Source: Anabaena cylindrica PCC 7122
Lineage (GTDB): Bacteria; Cyanobacteriota; Cyanobacteriia; Cyanobacteriales; Nostocaceae
Direction: 5' to 3'
Length of the DNA stretch: 64,000 bases
Assembly: GCF_000317695.1 (NCBI RefSeq)
Contig: NC_019771.1
Coordinates: 3,166,001 to 3,230,000, forward strand
In this document: positions 36,032 to 43,625 of the stretch, one piece after another
Layout of the letters: the number at the start of each line of letters is the position of its first letter
How positions within the stretch are numbered: the stretch's first letter is position 1
Program-made: the position numbers and the translations under genes
Notes under the pieces: model-generated
The model's input: the letters and a program-made list of their open reading frames with translations, nothing else
The model's database searches: none
What the model was told of the DNA's origin: nothing

Positions 36032-36239
36032 AACTTGTTTTCTAAGTTAGTTAGAATCTATGGAAACCATCTAAATATCCCTAGGAAAATTTTAGAAATA
36101 TATGATGAATATTCAGATGTCTCTTTACCATTAACACAAACCTATATTTGTGTTCTATAAAACCGAGATAATTACTGGATGTTTATTTAAGTAAAAGTTA
36201 TGAAACCAACTAGTTTTCCTGGTATAATTTACCTTAAGT

Positions 36240-38054
36240 ATGCAATACTGTGCCGCTATCATGCAGATGGATTGGATTAGCTTACTCAAAGCTCAACAAA
36301 CTGACTTTCTACAACGTGTGAAAAAACCTAAAACTGCTGATCTTTCTCTTCTAGAAGGGCAAGTAAAAGGTTGTCATAGTGAAATTGTAGCATTTTGCGG
36401 TGAGCCATTGGCCAAAATAGTAGAATGTTCGCGCCAACAAGCAGAAATTCTCGCTAAAAATCCGCCACCAATACCACCAGAATATCCTGAACCACCTGAC
36501 TGGATAATTCCCTTTCCTAAATATTTTCAACTGCAAGCAGAGGATTATCTGGTTCGAGAACAAATTGTCGATCAATTGATGACAGAAAGGTTAGGTAAAT
36601 TGGTTAAAAAAGTGCCGCAAGACACTTTGAAAAATATGGTCTTAGATGATGAAGGAAATTTACGTGGTGAAAGTAAATTTACTTATTGGTTAACTAGTAA
36701 TCCAAAAATTAGTATTCAAGTTTATGTAGCAGATGGAGAAAGTTTCAACGGAATTAAAAAAGATAAAATTCGCTGGTCAGTTACTCAAGAAGATGTAAAA
36801 AATTACCAAGTTTTAATTTTTCTTTGCTTGTTGTATCCAGCAACGACTAAATTAGGCTACGAAAAGCAAACAGTCATGGCTGGTTTTTTACCAACACATC
36901 AACTTCAATTTACTGAACCAAAATTGTCTCTAAATCCTAGTAATTTATTGTATGCAGGAGGATTAAATTGGTATTTAGAATCCCTAAATGGCAAAAAAAA
37001 TGATCTGCCCATAGAAGATGAAATCATCATCACAGAGACTATTCAAACTTTACCATCAGACCATCCGCAAAAGAGTATTATTGGTGAATGGGAATTTTGG
37101 CAGACTTTGAAAGGACACACTAGAGGTATTAACTGTTTAGCCTACACTGTTAAAACCGTGCCAATAGAAAGTTCTGGATATCAGTATGGTAAAACTGTGC
37201 CTATATTAGCTAGTGGTAGTCGGGGAGAAACGAAATTATGGGATCTAACCAAGGGTGAATTAATAGAAACTTTGTCAGAATATCCTTGGGTAATATCGGG
37301 GTTAGTAGATGAAATAAATTCCTTGACTTTTAGTGCAGATGGACAAAATTTAGTTAGTGTAGGTGCAGATTCTACTATTAAAATTTGGCATACTGGCGCA
37401 CTAGATTTAATTGATATTTTGCATAAACATAATGGGAGTGTGCGTTGTGTTGCTTTTACTCCTGATGGCAATATGATAGCAACTGGTGGTGATGACAGAA
37501 GAATCTTGTTTTGGGATTTGTGCCATCGCCAAGTTAAAAAATCCCTATCTTTAGATGATACAGCTGCTCATTCAATGGTGTTAAGTCAAGATGGACAAAT
37601 TTTGGTTACAGGTAGTTACCGTAAGATTAAAATTTGGCATACATCTTCTACAGTTAGTAATAAAAATGTTGAGGATACCCAACCTCTACATATTCTGATG
37701 GGTCATTCTCACATTGTTAGTTCTTTAGCAATTAGTGCTGATGCTAAATTTTTGGTGAGTGGTAGCCGCGATAAAACTATCAAAGTCTGGAATTTGGAGA
37801 CAGGGAAATTAATTCACACTCTCAAAAGTCATAGAGATGGAGTGTATGCTGTAGCCCTCAGTCCCAATGAACAAATTATAGCTAGTGGTAGTTCTGATAA
37901 AACTATCAAATTGTGGCATTTAGAAACGGGTGAATTATTAGGCACTTTTACTGGTCACGCTAATACAGTTACAGCTTTAACTTTCACAGCTTCTGGAGAA
38001 ATGTTGGTCAGTGGGAGTTTAGATAAGACGATTAAAATTTGGCAGAGAAGTTAA
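36240..38054 (+). CDS. WD40-repeat protein with novel N-terminal domain
   Basis: The protein has up to 604 residues. The N-terminal 280 residues form a helical domain I do not recognise (LLKAQQTDFLQRVKKPKTAD, with a proline-rich PPPIPPEYPEPPDW). From about 285 come seven WD40 blades ending in SGSxDKTIKxW-like units, best seen in LVSGSRDKTIKVWNLETGKL. Such propellers are protein-interaction platforms and are numerous in filamentous cyanobacteria. The start is unsure: ATGs at 36240, 36261 and 36267 are in frame, and the TATAAT box at 36223 is so close to the first that a later start is more likely. No signal peptide was seen. Confidence 0.8.
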   Translation: MQYCAAIMQMDWISLLKAQQTDFLQRVKKPKTADLSLLEGQVKGCHSEIVAFCGEPLAKIVECSRQQAEILAKNPPPIPPEYPEPPDWIIPFPKYFQLQAEDYLVREQIVDQLMTERLGKLVKKVPQDTLKNMVLDDEGNLRGESKFTYWLTSNPKISIQVYVADGESFNGIKKDKIRWSVTQEDVKNYQVLIFLCLLYPATTKLGYEKQTVMAGFLPTHQLQFTEPKLSLNPSNLLYAGGLNWYLESLNGKKNDLPIEDEIIITETIQTLPSDHPQKSIIGEWEFWQTLKGHTRGINCLAYTVKTVPIESSGYQYGKTVPILASGSRGETKLWDLTKGELIETLSEYPWVISGLVDEINSLTFSADGQNLVSVGADSTIKIWHTGALDLIDILHKHNGSVRCVAFTPDGNMIATGGDDRRILFWDLCHRQVKKSLSLDDTAAHSMVLSQDGQILVTGSYRKIKIWHTSSTVSNKNVEDTQPLHILMGHSHIVSSLAISADAKFLVSGSRDKTIKVWNLETGKLIHTLKSHRDGVYAVALSPNEQIIASGSSDKTIKLWHLETGELLGTFTGHANTVTALTFTASGEMLVSGSLDKTIKIWQRS

Positions 38055-38198
38055 ATTTAAAGGCGGAGGAGGATTGCACTTTCCCCCAAGTATCGCTTTT
38101 TACCTCACGCAGATAACACAGAGAACAGCGATATTCCATCAGTTTCTGATACTATAGAACATAGCATCAATATACTAAAATTTAATAAAAATGAAACT

Positions 38199-38430
38199 AT
38201 GAACAATCATCAATCCATTACAAAAACATCCTCAACAACACCCTGGAATGATTTATTATTAGAAATTGCCCAAACTCCAGAAGAATATATACCCGAATTA
38301 CTACAAATTGTCCGTTTATTTCGTCAAAATTTGAGCAAGAAACAGCAACTTTGATAATTACATAAAAACATAAATTAGACTGGCAAGCATTTATTAATCA
38401 AACGGCGGGAAGTTGTGCTGATGATCCAAA
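38199..38430 (+). pseudogene. Degenerate copy of the antitoxin-like gene at 40900
   Basis: The sequence starts MNNHQSITKTSSTTPWNDLL and follows the gene at 40900 almost base for base, including 75 bases upstream. It is broken by a shortened A run near 38338, where AGCAAGAAACAG replaces AGCAAAAAAACAG, which brings in a TGA. Homology stops at about 38430, where a fragment of another gene begins. Confidence 0.85.
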
Positions 38431-38432
38431 TT

Positions 38433-38603
38433 ACGTTTACCAACTCGAAAAACATCAACTAATTTATTATCGTCATCAATGGTGTATAAAATTCTGTATT
38501 CACCCTGATCAATACGACAACCTCCTTGATAACCTTTCAAAGCTGCATAGTCTTGAGGACGAGGATTACCCTGAAGGGAGAGAATTTTTGATACAACTTC
38601 TAT
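38433..38603 (-). pseudogene. Truncated RelE/ParE-type toxin fragment
   Basis: About 170 bases closely match the C-terminal two thirds of the RelE-like gene at 39653-39928, in the same orientation. Neither the start nor the antitoxin partner is present. It is fused directly to the antitoxin remnant on its left, so this is chimeric debris of two toxin-antitoxin modules. Confidence 0.8.
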
Positions 38604-38653
38604 GACTCAACTTATGATATAATAAATAAAATTTTCAGTAAAAAAATAAAGTC

Positions 38654-38884
38654 ATGTTAAATTTAGAAAGAATTACATTTGATAGACAAATTATGGCAGG
38701 ACAGGCTTGTATTCGAGGAATGCGAATACCTGTTTCTTTAGTGGTAAATTTAGTAGCTAATGGCAAACCTATAGAGGAAATTTTAGAAGAATATCCTGAT
38801 TTAGAAGCTGAGGATATTCGTCAATCTTTACTTTATGCAGCTTGGTTGACTCAAGACAAGATTTATTCTATTAAAACTGCTTAA
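38654..38884 (+). CDS. DUF433 antitoxin
   Basis: The protein has 76 residues and reads as a DUF433 domain: ITFDRQIMAGQACIRGMRIP then SLVVNLVANGKPIEEILEEYP with a DNA-binding helix-turn-helix. DUF433 genes commonly precede DUF5615 PIN-like toxins, as here, where the next gene starts 29 bases downstream. The expected role is to neutralise the toxin and repress the operon. Confidence 0.85.
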   Translation: MLNLERITFDRQIMAGQACIRGMRIPVSLVVNLVANGKPIEEILEEYPDLEAEDIRQSLLYAAWLTQDKIYSIKTA

Positions 38885-38913
38885 CAATTAAATAATAAAT
38901 AATCATAATTAAA

Positions 38914-39276
38914 ATGAAGTTTTTAGCTGATATGGGAATTTCACTACGTACTGTATCTTGGTTGCGTAGTGTTGGTTATGATGTGGCGCATTTGAGTGAA
39001 CAAGGTTTGCAAAAATTACCAGATCATGAGATTTTAATTAAAGCTTGTGCAGAAGAGCGAATTATATTAACTATAGATTTAGATTTTGCTCAACTTTTAG
39101 CTGTGAGTGGGGATAGTTTACCAAGTGTGATTTTATTTCGGTTGGGTAATGAAAATTATCATCTCATTAATCAATGTTTAACCGTAATTTTGAGTCAATG
39201 TCAGGAAGATTTAGAAGCGGGAGCCATTATTTCTGTAAATAATGAAACTTTTAGAGTTAGAAGATTACCTATATAA
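38914..39276 (+). CDS. DUF5615 PIN-like toxin
   Basis: The protein has 120 residues: MKFLADMGISLRTVSWLRSV, then HEILIKACAEERIILTIDLD. Acidic residues Asp6, Asp37, Asp55 and Asp57 fit the metal site of the PIN-like DUF5615 family, thought to be RNases. It is the second gene of a pair with the DUF433 antitoxin. The fold family is clear; the RNA target is unknown. Confidence 0.85.
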   Translation: MKFLADMGISLRTVSWLRSVGYDVAHLSEQGLQKLPDHEILIKACAEERIILTIDLDFAQLLAVSGDSLPSVILFRLGNENYHLINQCLTVILSQCQEDLEAGAIISVNNETFRVRRLPI

Positions 39277-39391
39277 AAAAGCGATCGCCTAAAATAACCT
39301 ATACTATCGCACTCCCTCAATTTCCCCACGATCTTTTTTTTACCTCATGCAAAGACGCAAAGGAAGAAGTTAGAGATCGCACTCCCTCAAC

Positions 39392-39526
39392 ATATCTGGA
39401 AAGTTAGCCCGCGCTTCACTTGCACTGATGACAGACATAGCGCCTCACAAAATTTATAGGGTTACATAAGATTATAGATTATTTGTCTGTTTTTAGCAAA
39501 TTGTACAAAATTTAAGTTTTTGAGCG
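39392..39526. repeat. 135-bp direct repeat, copy 1 (truncated antitoxin start and leader)
   Basis: This matches 40126-40260 with few differences at a constant offset of 734 bases. It contains, on the minus strand, the first 15 or so codons of the Phd-like antitoxin (start codon at 39436-39438) and its upstream region, but the rest of the gene is missing. The surrounding 39277-39652 spacer also carries GCGATCGCA-CCCTCAACTTCCC units and no intact gene. Confidence 0.88.
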
Positions 39527-39652
39527 TTAGTCGAGCGATCGCACACCTTCCAACTTCCAAAACAGCGATACCTTCGGTCAGCTTCGCTATCGCACCCCCT
39601 CAACTCCCCAAACAGTGATCGCATCCCCTCAACTTCCCAAACAGCGATCAAG

Positions 39653-39928
39653 TTACAAATTTTTATAAACTTCATCATCATTGCGTTTACCAACTCGAAA
39701 AACATCGACTAATTTAGTATCATCATCAATGGTGTACAAAATTCTGTATTCACCTTGATCAATACGATAACCGCCTTGATAACCTTTTAAAGCTGCATAG
39801 TCTTGAGGGCGAGGATTACCCTGAAGTGATAGTATTTTAGAAACAACTTGTTTATATTGTTTTGGTTGTAAATCTAATAAGTCTTTTTCCGCAGTTTTCG
39901 CAATCCTCAATGTATATCGTTCACTCAT
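39653..39928 (-). CDS. RelE/ParE-family toxin
   Basis: The protein has 91 residues in the RelE/ParE fold: YTLRIAKTAEKDLLDLQPKQ, LKGYQGGYRIDQGEYRILYT and a final VFRVGKRNDDEVYK. The conserved Arg in YRI and the C-terminal basic-aromatic residues fit RelE-type mRNA interferases. It overlaps the end of its antitoxin gene by eight bases (39921-39928), so translation is coupled. A fragment of a second copy lies at 38433. Confidence 0.9.
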   Translation of the reverse strand: MSERYTLRIAKTAEKDLLDLQPKQYKQVVSKILSLQGNPRPQDYAALKGYQGGYRIDQGEYRILYTIDDDTKLVDVFRVGKRNDDEVYKNL

Positions 39929-40172
39929 TGGGGCGTTTTGCTATTATTTCTTCTATGGTGGTAAATCCTGTGTTTTCTTCTATTGCACGTCGCAATTTAG
40001 CAGAATCTATTGCATCTTCTATTGCTTCTAGTAGTTTTAAATCTTCAATACTAATCATCGCTACAGCAGGTTTACCATGACGCTGAATTAATATTCTTTC
40101 TCCACCATATTCTGCACGGTTCATAATATCTGGAAAGTTAGCACGCGCTTCACTTGCACTGATGACAGACAT
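39921..40172 (-). CDS. Phd/YefM-family antitoxin
   Basis: The protein has 83 residues and a typical YefM/Phd start: VISASEARANFPDIMNRAEY with GGERILIQRHGKPAVAMISI. The N-terminal part binds the operator and the C-terminal tail (TGFTTIEEIIAKRPNE) should bind and block the RelE-like toxin. It is the first gene of the pair. Its start region and leader are duplicated at 39392-39526. Confidence 0.9.
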   Translation of the reverse strand: MSVISASEARANFPDIMNRAEYGGERILIQRHGKPAVAMISIEDLKLLEAIEDAIDSAKLRRAIEENTGFTTIEEIIAKRPNE

Positions 40173-40260
40173 AGCGCCTCATAAAATTTATAGGGTTACA
40201 TAAGATTATAGATTATTTGTATGTTTTTAGCAAATTGTACAAAATTTAAGTTTTTGAGCG
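40126..40260. repeat. 135-bp direct repeat, copy 2 (intact antitoxin start and leader)
   Basis: This is the complete-gene counterpart of 39392-39526. It covers the 5' end of the Phd-like antitoxin gene and about 88 bases of leader, and ends at a GAGCGATCGCAC junction with the dispersed repeat family. Confidence 0.88.
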
Positions 40261-40321
40261 ATCGCACTTCCCAAATTTTGATATACTGATAATATACCAA
40301 AATAATCAAATCTAGGATTTT

Positions 40322-40633
40322 ATGATTAATAATCACCAATACATTACAGCTAAATCATCAGCAAAACCCCGCAATGATTTATTACTAGAGATTGAACATA
40401 CTCCAGAAGAATATATACCCGAATTACTACAAATTGTCCGGTTATTTCGTCAAAGTGTGACGATGAAACAGACATCTTTGAAAAACTGGGAAAATGCCAT
40501 TAATGAAATTGATGCAATTAAAAAAGAACATAGAAAAACTAATATTAAAAGATTGTTTGAATCATGGAATGAATCAGATGAACAACAAGAAACTTTAGAA
40601 ATTATTGAATCTATGAATGGTATTTCAATTTAA
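40322..40633 (+). CDS. Antitoxin-like small protein
   Basis: The protein has 103 residues. The N-terminus (NNHQYITAKSSAKPRNDLLL, HTPEEYIPELLQIVRLFRQS) is clearly homologous to the products of the genes at 40900 and 38199, while the C-terminal half differs completely. The shared N-terminal module may be a dimerisation or DNA-binding part and the variable tail a toxin-specific part. The next gene is a truncated PIN toxin six bases away. The TA assignment comes from context. Confidence 0.65.
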   Translation: MINNHQYITAKSSAKPRNDLLLEIEHTPEEYIPELLQIVRLFRQSVTMKQTSLKNWENAINEIDAIKKEHRKTNIKRLFESWNESDEQQETLEIIESMNGISI

Positions 40634-40639
40634 AATAAA

Positions 40640-40879
40640 ATGAGTAAGGTTATTGTTTTAGATTCTGCACCTGTGGGATTAATTACTAATCCTAAAGCGA
40701 ATCCTTTAGCTGTGCAATGTCAAGAATGGTTTTATAGTCTTTTTGAAAGAGGTTATGAAGTAATTTTACCAGAAATTATAGATTATGAAATTAGAAGGAA
40801 GAAGAGAAGAGAGAGCGATATTTCATCAATCTCTGGTAGTATAGAACATAGCATCAACAAAGCTAAATCAACATACTGA
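40640..40879 (+). pseudogene. Truncated PIN-domain toxin
   Basis: The first 55 residues (SKVIVLDSAPVGLITNPKAN, ILPEIIDYEIRRKK) are the start of a PIN-type nuclease with the first Asp and the following Glu. After about 40805 the frame enters sequence duplicated from the 38125-38198 region (GCGATATTTCATCA and on) and stops at 40879. The C-terminal acidic residues needed for catalysis are absent. The truncation coincides with the left edge of a copied segment. Confidence 0.75.
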
Positions 40880-40899
40880 AATTTAGTAACAATGCAACT

Positions 40900-41199
40900 A
40901 TGAACAATCATCAATCTATTACAGAAATATCCTCAACTACACCCTGGAATGATTTATTATTAGAAATTGCCCAAACTCCAGAAGAATATATACCAGAAAT
41001 ATTGGAAATTGTCCGTTTATTTCGTCAAAATTTGAGCAAAAAAACAGCAACTTTGATAACTATAGAAAAACATAAATTAGACTGGCAAGAATTTATTAAT
41101 CAAACAGCGGGAAGTTGTGCTGACGATCCAATTATTCTGGATGATTTAGGTATTGATGATAGATTAGATGATAGTTTAGAAGAAATGATTAATTGTTAG
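40900..41199 (+). CDS. Antitoxin-like partner of VapC
   Basis: The protein has 99 residues. It shares its N-terminal half with the gene at 40322 and has an acidic C-terminus (LDDLGIDDRLDDSLEEMINC), usual for a toxin-neutralising tail. It lies 12 bases before a PIN toxin gene. No standard antitoxin DNA-binding motif is evident, so the family name is left open. A broken copy is at 38199. Confidence 0.75.
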   Translation: MNNHQSITEISSTTPWNDLLLEIAQTPEEYIPEILEIVRLFRQNLSKKTATLITIEKHKLDWQEFINQTAGSCADDPIILDDLGIDDRLDDSLEEMINC

Positions 41200-41211
41200 G
41201 AATACAAACTG

Positions 41212-41613
41212 ATGAAATATTTATTAGATAGTAATGTTTGTATTCAATATCTTAATCAAAGATCAGAAAATATTATTCAGCGTCTTCAAGATTTATCCGA
41301 TATAAATATAGTAGTTTGTTCAATAGTGAAAGCTGAATTATTTTATGGTGCGATGAGAACTAATAATCCTGCGAAAACTCTGCAAAAGCAGCAGGAATTT
41401 TTAGACAGATTTGTTTCTTTGCATTTTGATGATAAATGTGCTTTGATTTATGGCGAAATTCGTAGTAAATTGGCTGCTAAAGGTACTCCTATAGGTAATA
41501 ATGATTTACATATTGCTGCTATTGCAATGGCTAATAATTTAACTTTAATTACTCACAATACTAGAGAATTTAGTAGGGTTGATAATTTAAAATTGGAAGA
41601 TTGGGAAATTTAA
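41212..41613 (+). CDS. vapC: VapC-type PIN-domain RNase toxin
   Basis: The protein has 133 residues with a full PIN acidic set: Asp6 (YLLDSNVC), Glu42 (KAELFYG) and Asp98 (NNDLHIAAIA), followed by THNTREFSRV. VapC toxins of this type cut tRNA, often initiator tRNA. The preceding gene is the presumed antitoxin. Length and motifs are normal, so this module looks active. Confidence 0.9.
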   Translation: MKYLLDSNVCIQYLNQRSENIIQRLQDLSDINIVVCSIVKAELFYGAMRTNNPAKTLQKQQEFLDRFVSLHFDDKCALIYGEIRSKLAAKGTPIGNNDLHIAAIAMANNLTLITHNTREFSRVDNLKLEDWEI

Positions 41614-41789
41614 TAAATACATATAAATAGCGATCGCACTTCCTCAACTTCCCAAATAGCGATTCCTAGGTCGCGCTTTGCTATCACACTCCCTCCAACT
41701 TCTCAAATAGAAAAGCGATAGATGAGTTACGCGAACACATATCTTACTTAAATTGTGATATACTTAATAAATTGAGAGGTTGAGTTAAT

Positions 41790-42032
41790 ATGGAAACGCA
41801 AGCAATTCTTGAATCTTTGCCAAAACTCAGTATAAATGAACGCTTAAAAATAGCTGAATTTGCTTTACAATTAGTTAATGAACAACAAGAATTTTTAACA
41901 AAAGAACAGCAAAAGTACCAATTAGCATTATCAGCAATTACAGCTATTGCAGATTATACACCTAATGGTGAATTAACTGTTTTCTCTGATTTAGACTCAG
42001 AAGATTTTTATGACTATCCAGATGAAGATTAA
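41790..42032 (+). CDS. Antitoxin-like partner of MazF/PemK
   Basis: The protein has 80 residues. A helical N-terminus (LESLPKLSINERLKIAEFAL) is followed by an acidic tail (FSDLDSEDFYDYPDED). The gene lies 17 bases before a MazF/PemK toxin gene. The acidic tail is what such antitoxins use to wrap MazF. I do not recognise a named family. Confidence 0.75.
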   Translation: METQAILESLPKLSINERLKIAEFALQLVNEQQEFLTKEQQKYQLALSAITAIADYTPNGELTVFSDLDSEDFYDYPDED

Positions 42033-42049
42033 CATAACTTGTAAAACTT

Positions 42050-42400
42050 ATGTATAGAGGTGAAGTCTGGTTAGTTAATTTAGATCCAACTGTAGGCACG
42101 GAAATTAGTAAAAAACGTCCTTGTATTATAGTTAATGATAATTCTATTGGTATTTTACCTTTGAAGGTAATTGTTCCAGTTACAGATTGGAAAGAACGTT
42201 ATTCTATTAGACCTTGGATGGTAAAATTAGAACCAACTACAGAGAATAGTTTAGCAAAAGTTTCTGGTGTTGATACTTTTCAAATACGTTCTGTTTCAGA
42301 AACACGATTAGTTAGAAAGTTAGGTCAACTTTCTGAATCAGAAATGCAGCTTATTTCTCAAGCATTAGCTGTGGTGTTAAGTCTTTCTCTGTCAAATTGA
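42050..42400 (+). CDS. MazF/PemK-family mRNA interferase
   Basis: The protein has 116 residues and is a clear MazF/PemK: RGEVWLVNLDPTVGTEISKK, RPCIIVNDNSIG, VIVPVTDWKERYSIRPW and VDTFQIRSVSETRLVRKLGQ. These toxins cut mRNA at short motifs. The conserved Arg of RPC and the Thr of the TD turn are present. It pairs with the small gene at 41790. Confidence 0.92.
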   Translation: MYRGEVWLVNLDPTVGTEISKKRPCIIVNDNSIGILPLKVIVPVTDWKERYSIRPWMVKLEPTTENSLAKVSGVDTFQIRSVSETRLVRKLGQLSESEMQLISQALAVVLSLSLSN

Positions 42401-42759
42401 GATCGCACCTACTCAACTTCCCAAACATCTCTTTTTAACGAACCACGAAGACGCGAAGAACGCGAAGGTAAGAAAGAAGAGAAGAGAGATCGCATCCCCT
42501 CAACTCCCAAACAGTGATCGCATCCCTTCAAATTCCCAAATAGCGAACTGACAAGTCAGCGCTTGCGCTATCGCACACCTACCCCCAAGTATCGCACTCC
42601 CTCAACTCCAAAACATCTTTTTTTACCTCACGCAAAGCCGCAAAGACGCAAAGGAAGAAGTTAGAGATCGCACCCCCTCAACTTCCCGACATCCTTTTTT
42701 AACGAACCACGAAGACGCGAAGAGCGCGAAGGTAAGAAAGAAGAGAAGATCTAAAAATA
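42401..42759. repeat. Spacer filled with dispersed repeat units
   Basis: The spacer holds copies of CCCTCAACTTCCCAAACA next to ATCGCA, plus two near-identical blocks with ACGAAGACGCGAAG and AAGAAAGAAGAGAAGA (42439-42488 and 42699-42750), and a CGCAAAGACGCAAAGG block near 42645. I see no gene. Related units lie at 39277-39652 and 41614-41716. Confidence 0.75.
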
Positions 42760-43506
42760 TTATTCCGCTAGTTTAGCAGTAATTGATTTACCAATATCAT
42801 GAAAGTAGTCACTGGTTACACCAAAAGCTACAGAATGTTTAACCATCACAAATACAGTTTGATTATTTTTACCAATAAAGAAATAGTGTTTTTTTGAATC
42901 TTCTGTTTTTGCAACTTCAATTTTTGTAAACTCAATGTCTGCTATTTTTCGCCAATAACATTCATATCCCATACCGTAGAAAACAACGGCTTTAGGTTTA
43001 TGTTCTTTGATTCTTTGACTAATATGATTAATTCGTTTCTCAATACAATAATTTTTATAAGTTTCTCTATCAGATAAAAAAGGGAGTTTAGAATGTCTAG
43101 CATATATCCAATCATCAATAGACGGTGAAGGTAAAGGCAATAATTCTAATAAACAAGTTTCCTTATCTCTCCTACCTAATTCGTCTAATTGATATTTACG
43201 AATATCTTCTACATCAATATTATCTTTTCCGTTAGCACTTAATGTAATACGAATTAATCCCTTCCATGTATTCTGTATTTTCTCATCCCACCATCCCATA
43301 TCTTGATGATATTCTGCAACATCATCTATTTCATTTTTACCTCTTTTTTCCCATATATTGATTCTACAATTAATGTCTTCAAAATCTTTTCCTCCTGCTT
43401 CTTCCATACCAATAAACCAATATTTTCCTTCATAATTACCATATCCATAAAATGTCTCAATTCTTTTTTCTAAAAGCTCATCATTGAAAAATTGCTGACT
43501 GTCCAT
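42760..43506 (-). CDS. Unrecognised protein with uracil-DNA-glycosylase-like motifs
   Basis: The protein has 248 residues and is soluble. The start (YGYGNYEGKYWFIGMEEAGG) has a strand followed by a glycine-acidic loop like the active-site region of the UDG superfamily, a middle region reads PKAVVFYGMGY, and VKHSVAFG near the end sits where UDGs have their HPS loop. This similarity is my reading of motifs and weak. It is divergent from a nuclease gene 120 bases away and lies at the edge of the toxin-antitoxin island, so a nucleic-acid or defence role is possible. Confidence 0.5.
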   Translation of the reverse strand: MDSQQFFNDELLEKRIETFYGYGNYEGKYWFIGMEEAGGKDFEDINCRINIWEKRGKNEIDDVAEYHQDMGWWDEKIQNTWKGLIRITLSANGKDNIDVEDIRKYQLDELGRRDKETCLLELLPLPSPSIDDWIYARHSKLPFLSDRETYKNYCIEKRINHISQRIKEHKPKAVVFYGMGYECYWRKIADIEFTKIEVAKTEDSKKHYFFIGKNNQTVFVMVKHSVAFGVTSDYFHDIGKSITAKLAE

Positions 43507-43625
43507 AATTATGTGATTATGCTGAAATAATACTACTTGACAAGTAGCACTAATTTTAGTACAAATTTTCTAATGAATCAAATATATGAAAATTTTTACA
43601 GTAGGATTATTACAGGTTTATCCCA

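Noticed and set aside
35930..36160. 76-residue plus-strand frame
   Set aside because: AT-rich, Cys/His/Asn-rich composition unlike neighbours, no start signal and no known motif.
39493..39705. 70-residue minus-strand frame in the toxin-antitoxin island
   Set aside because: It is composed of dispersed repeat units and the leader duplicate and has no family features.
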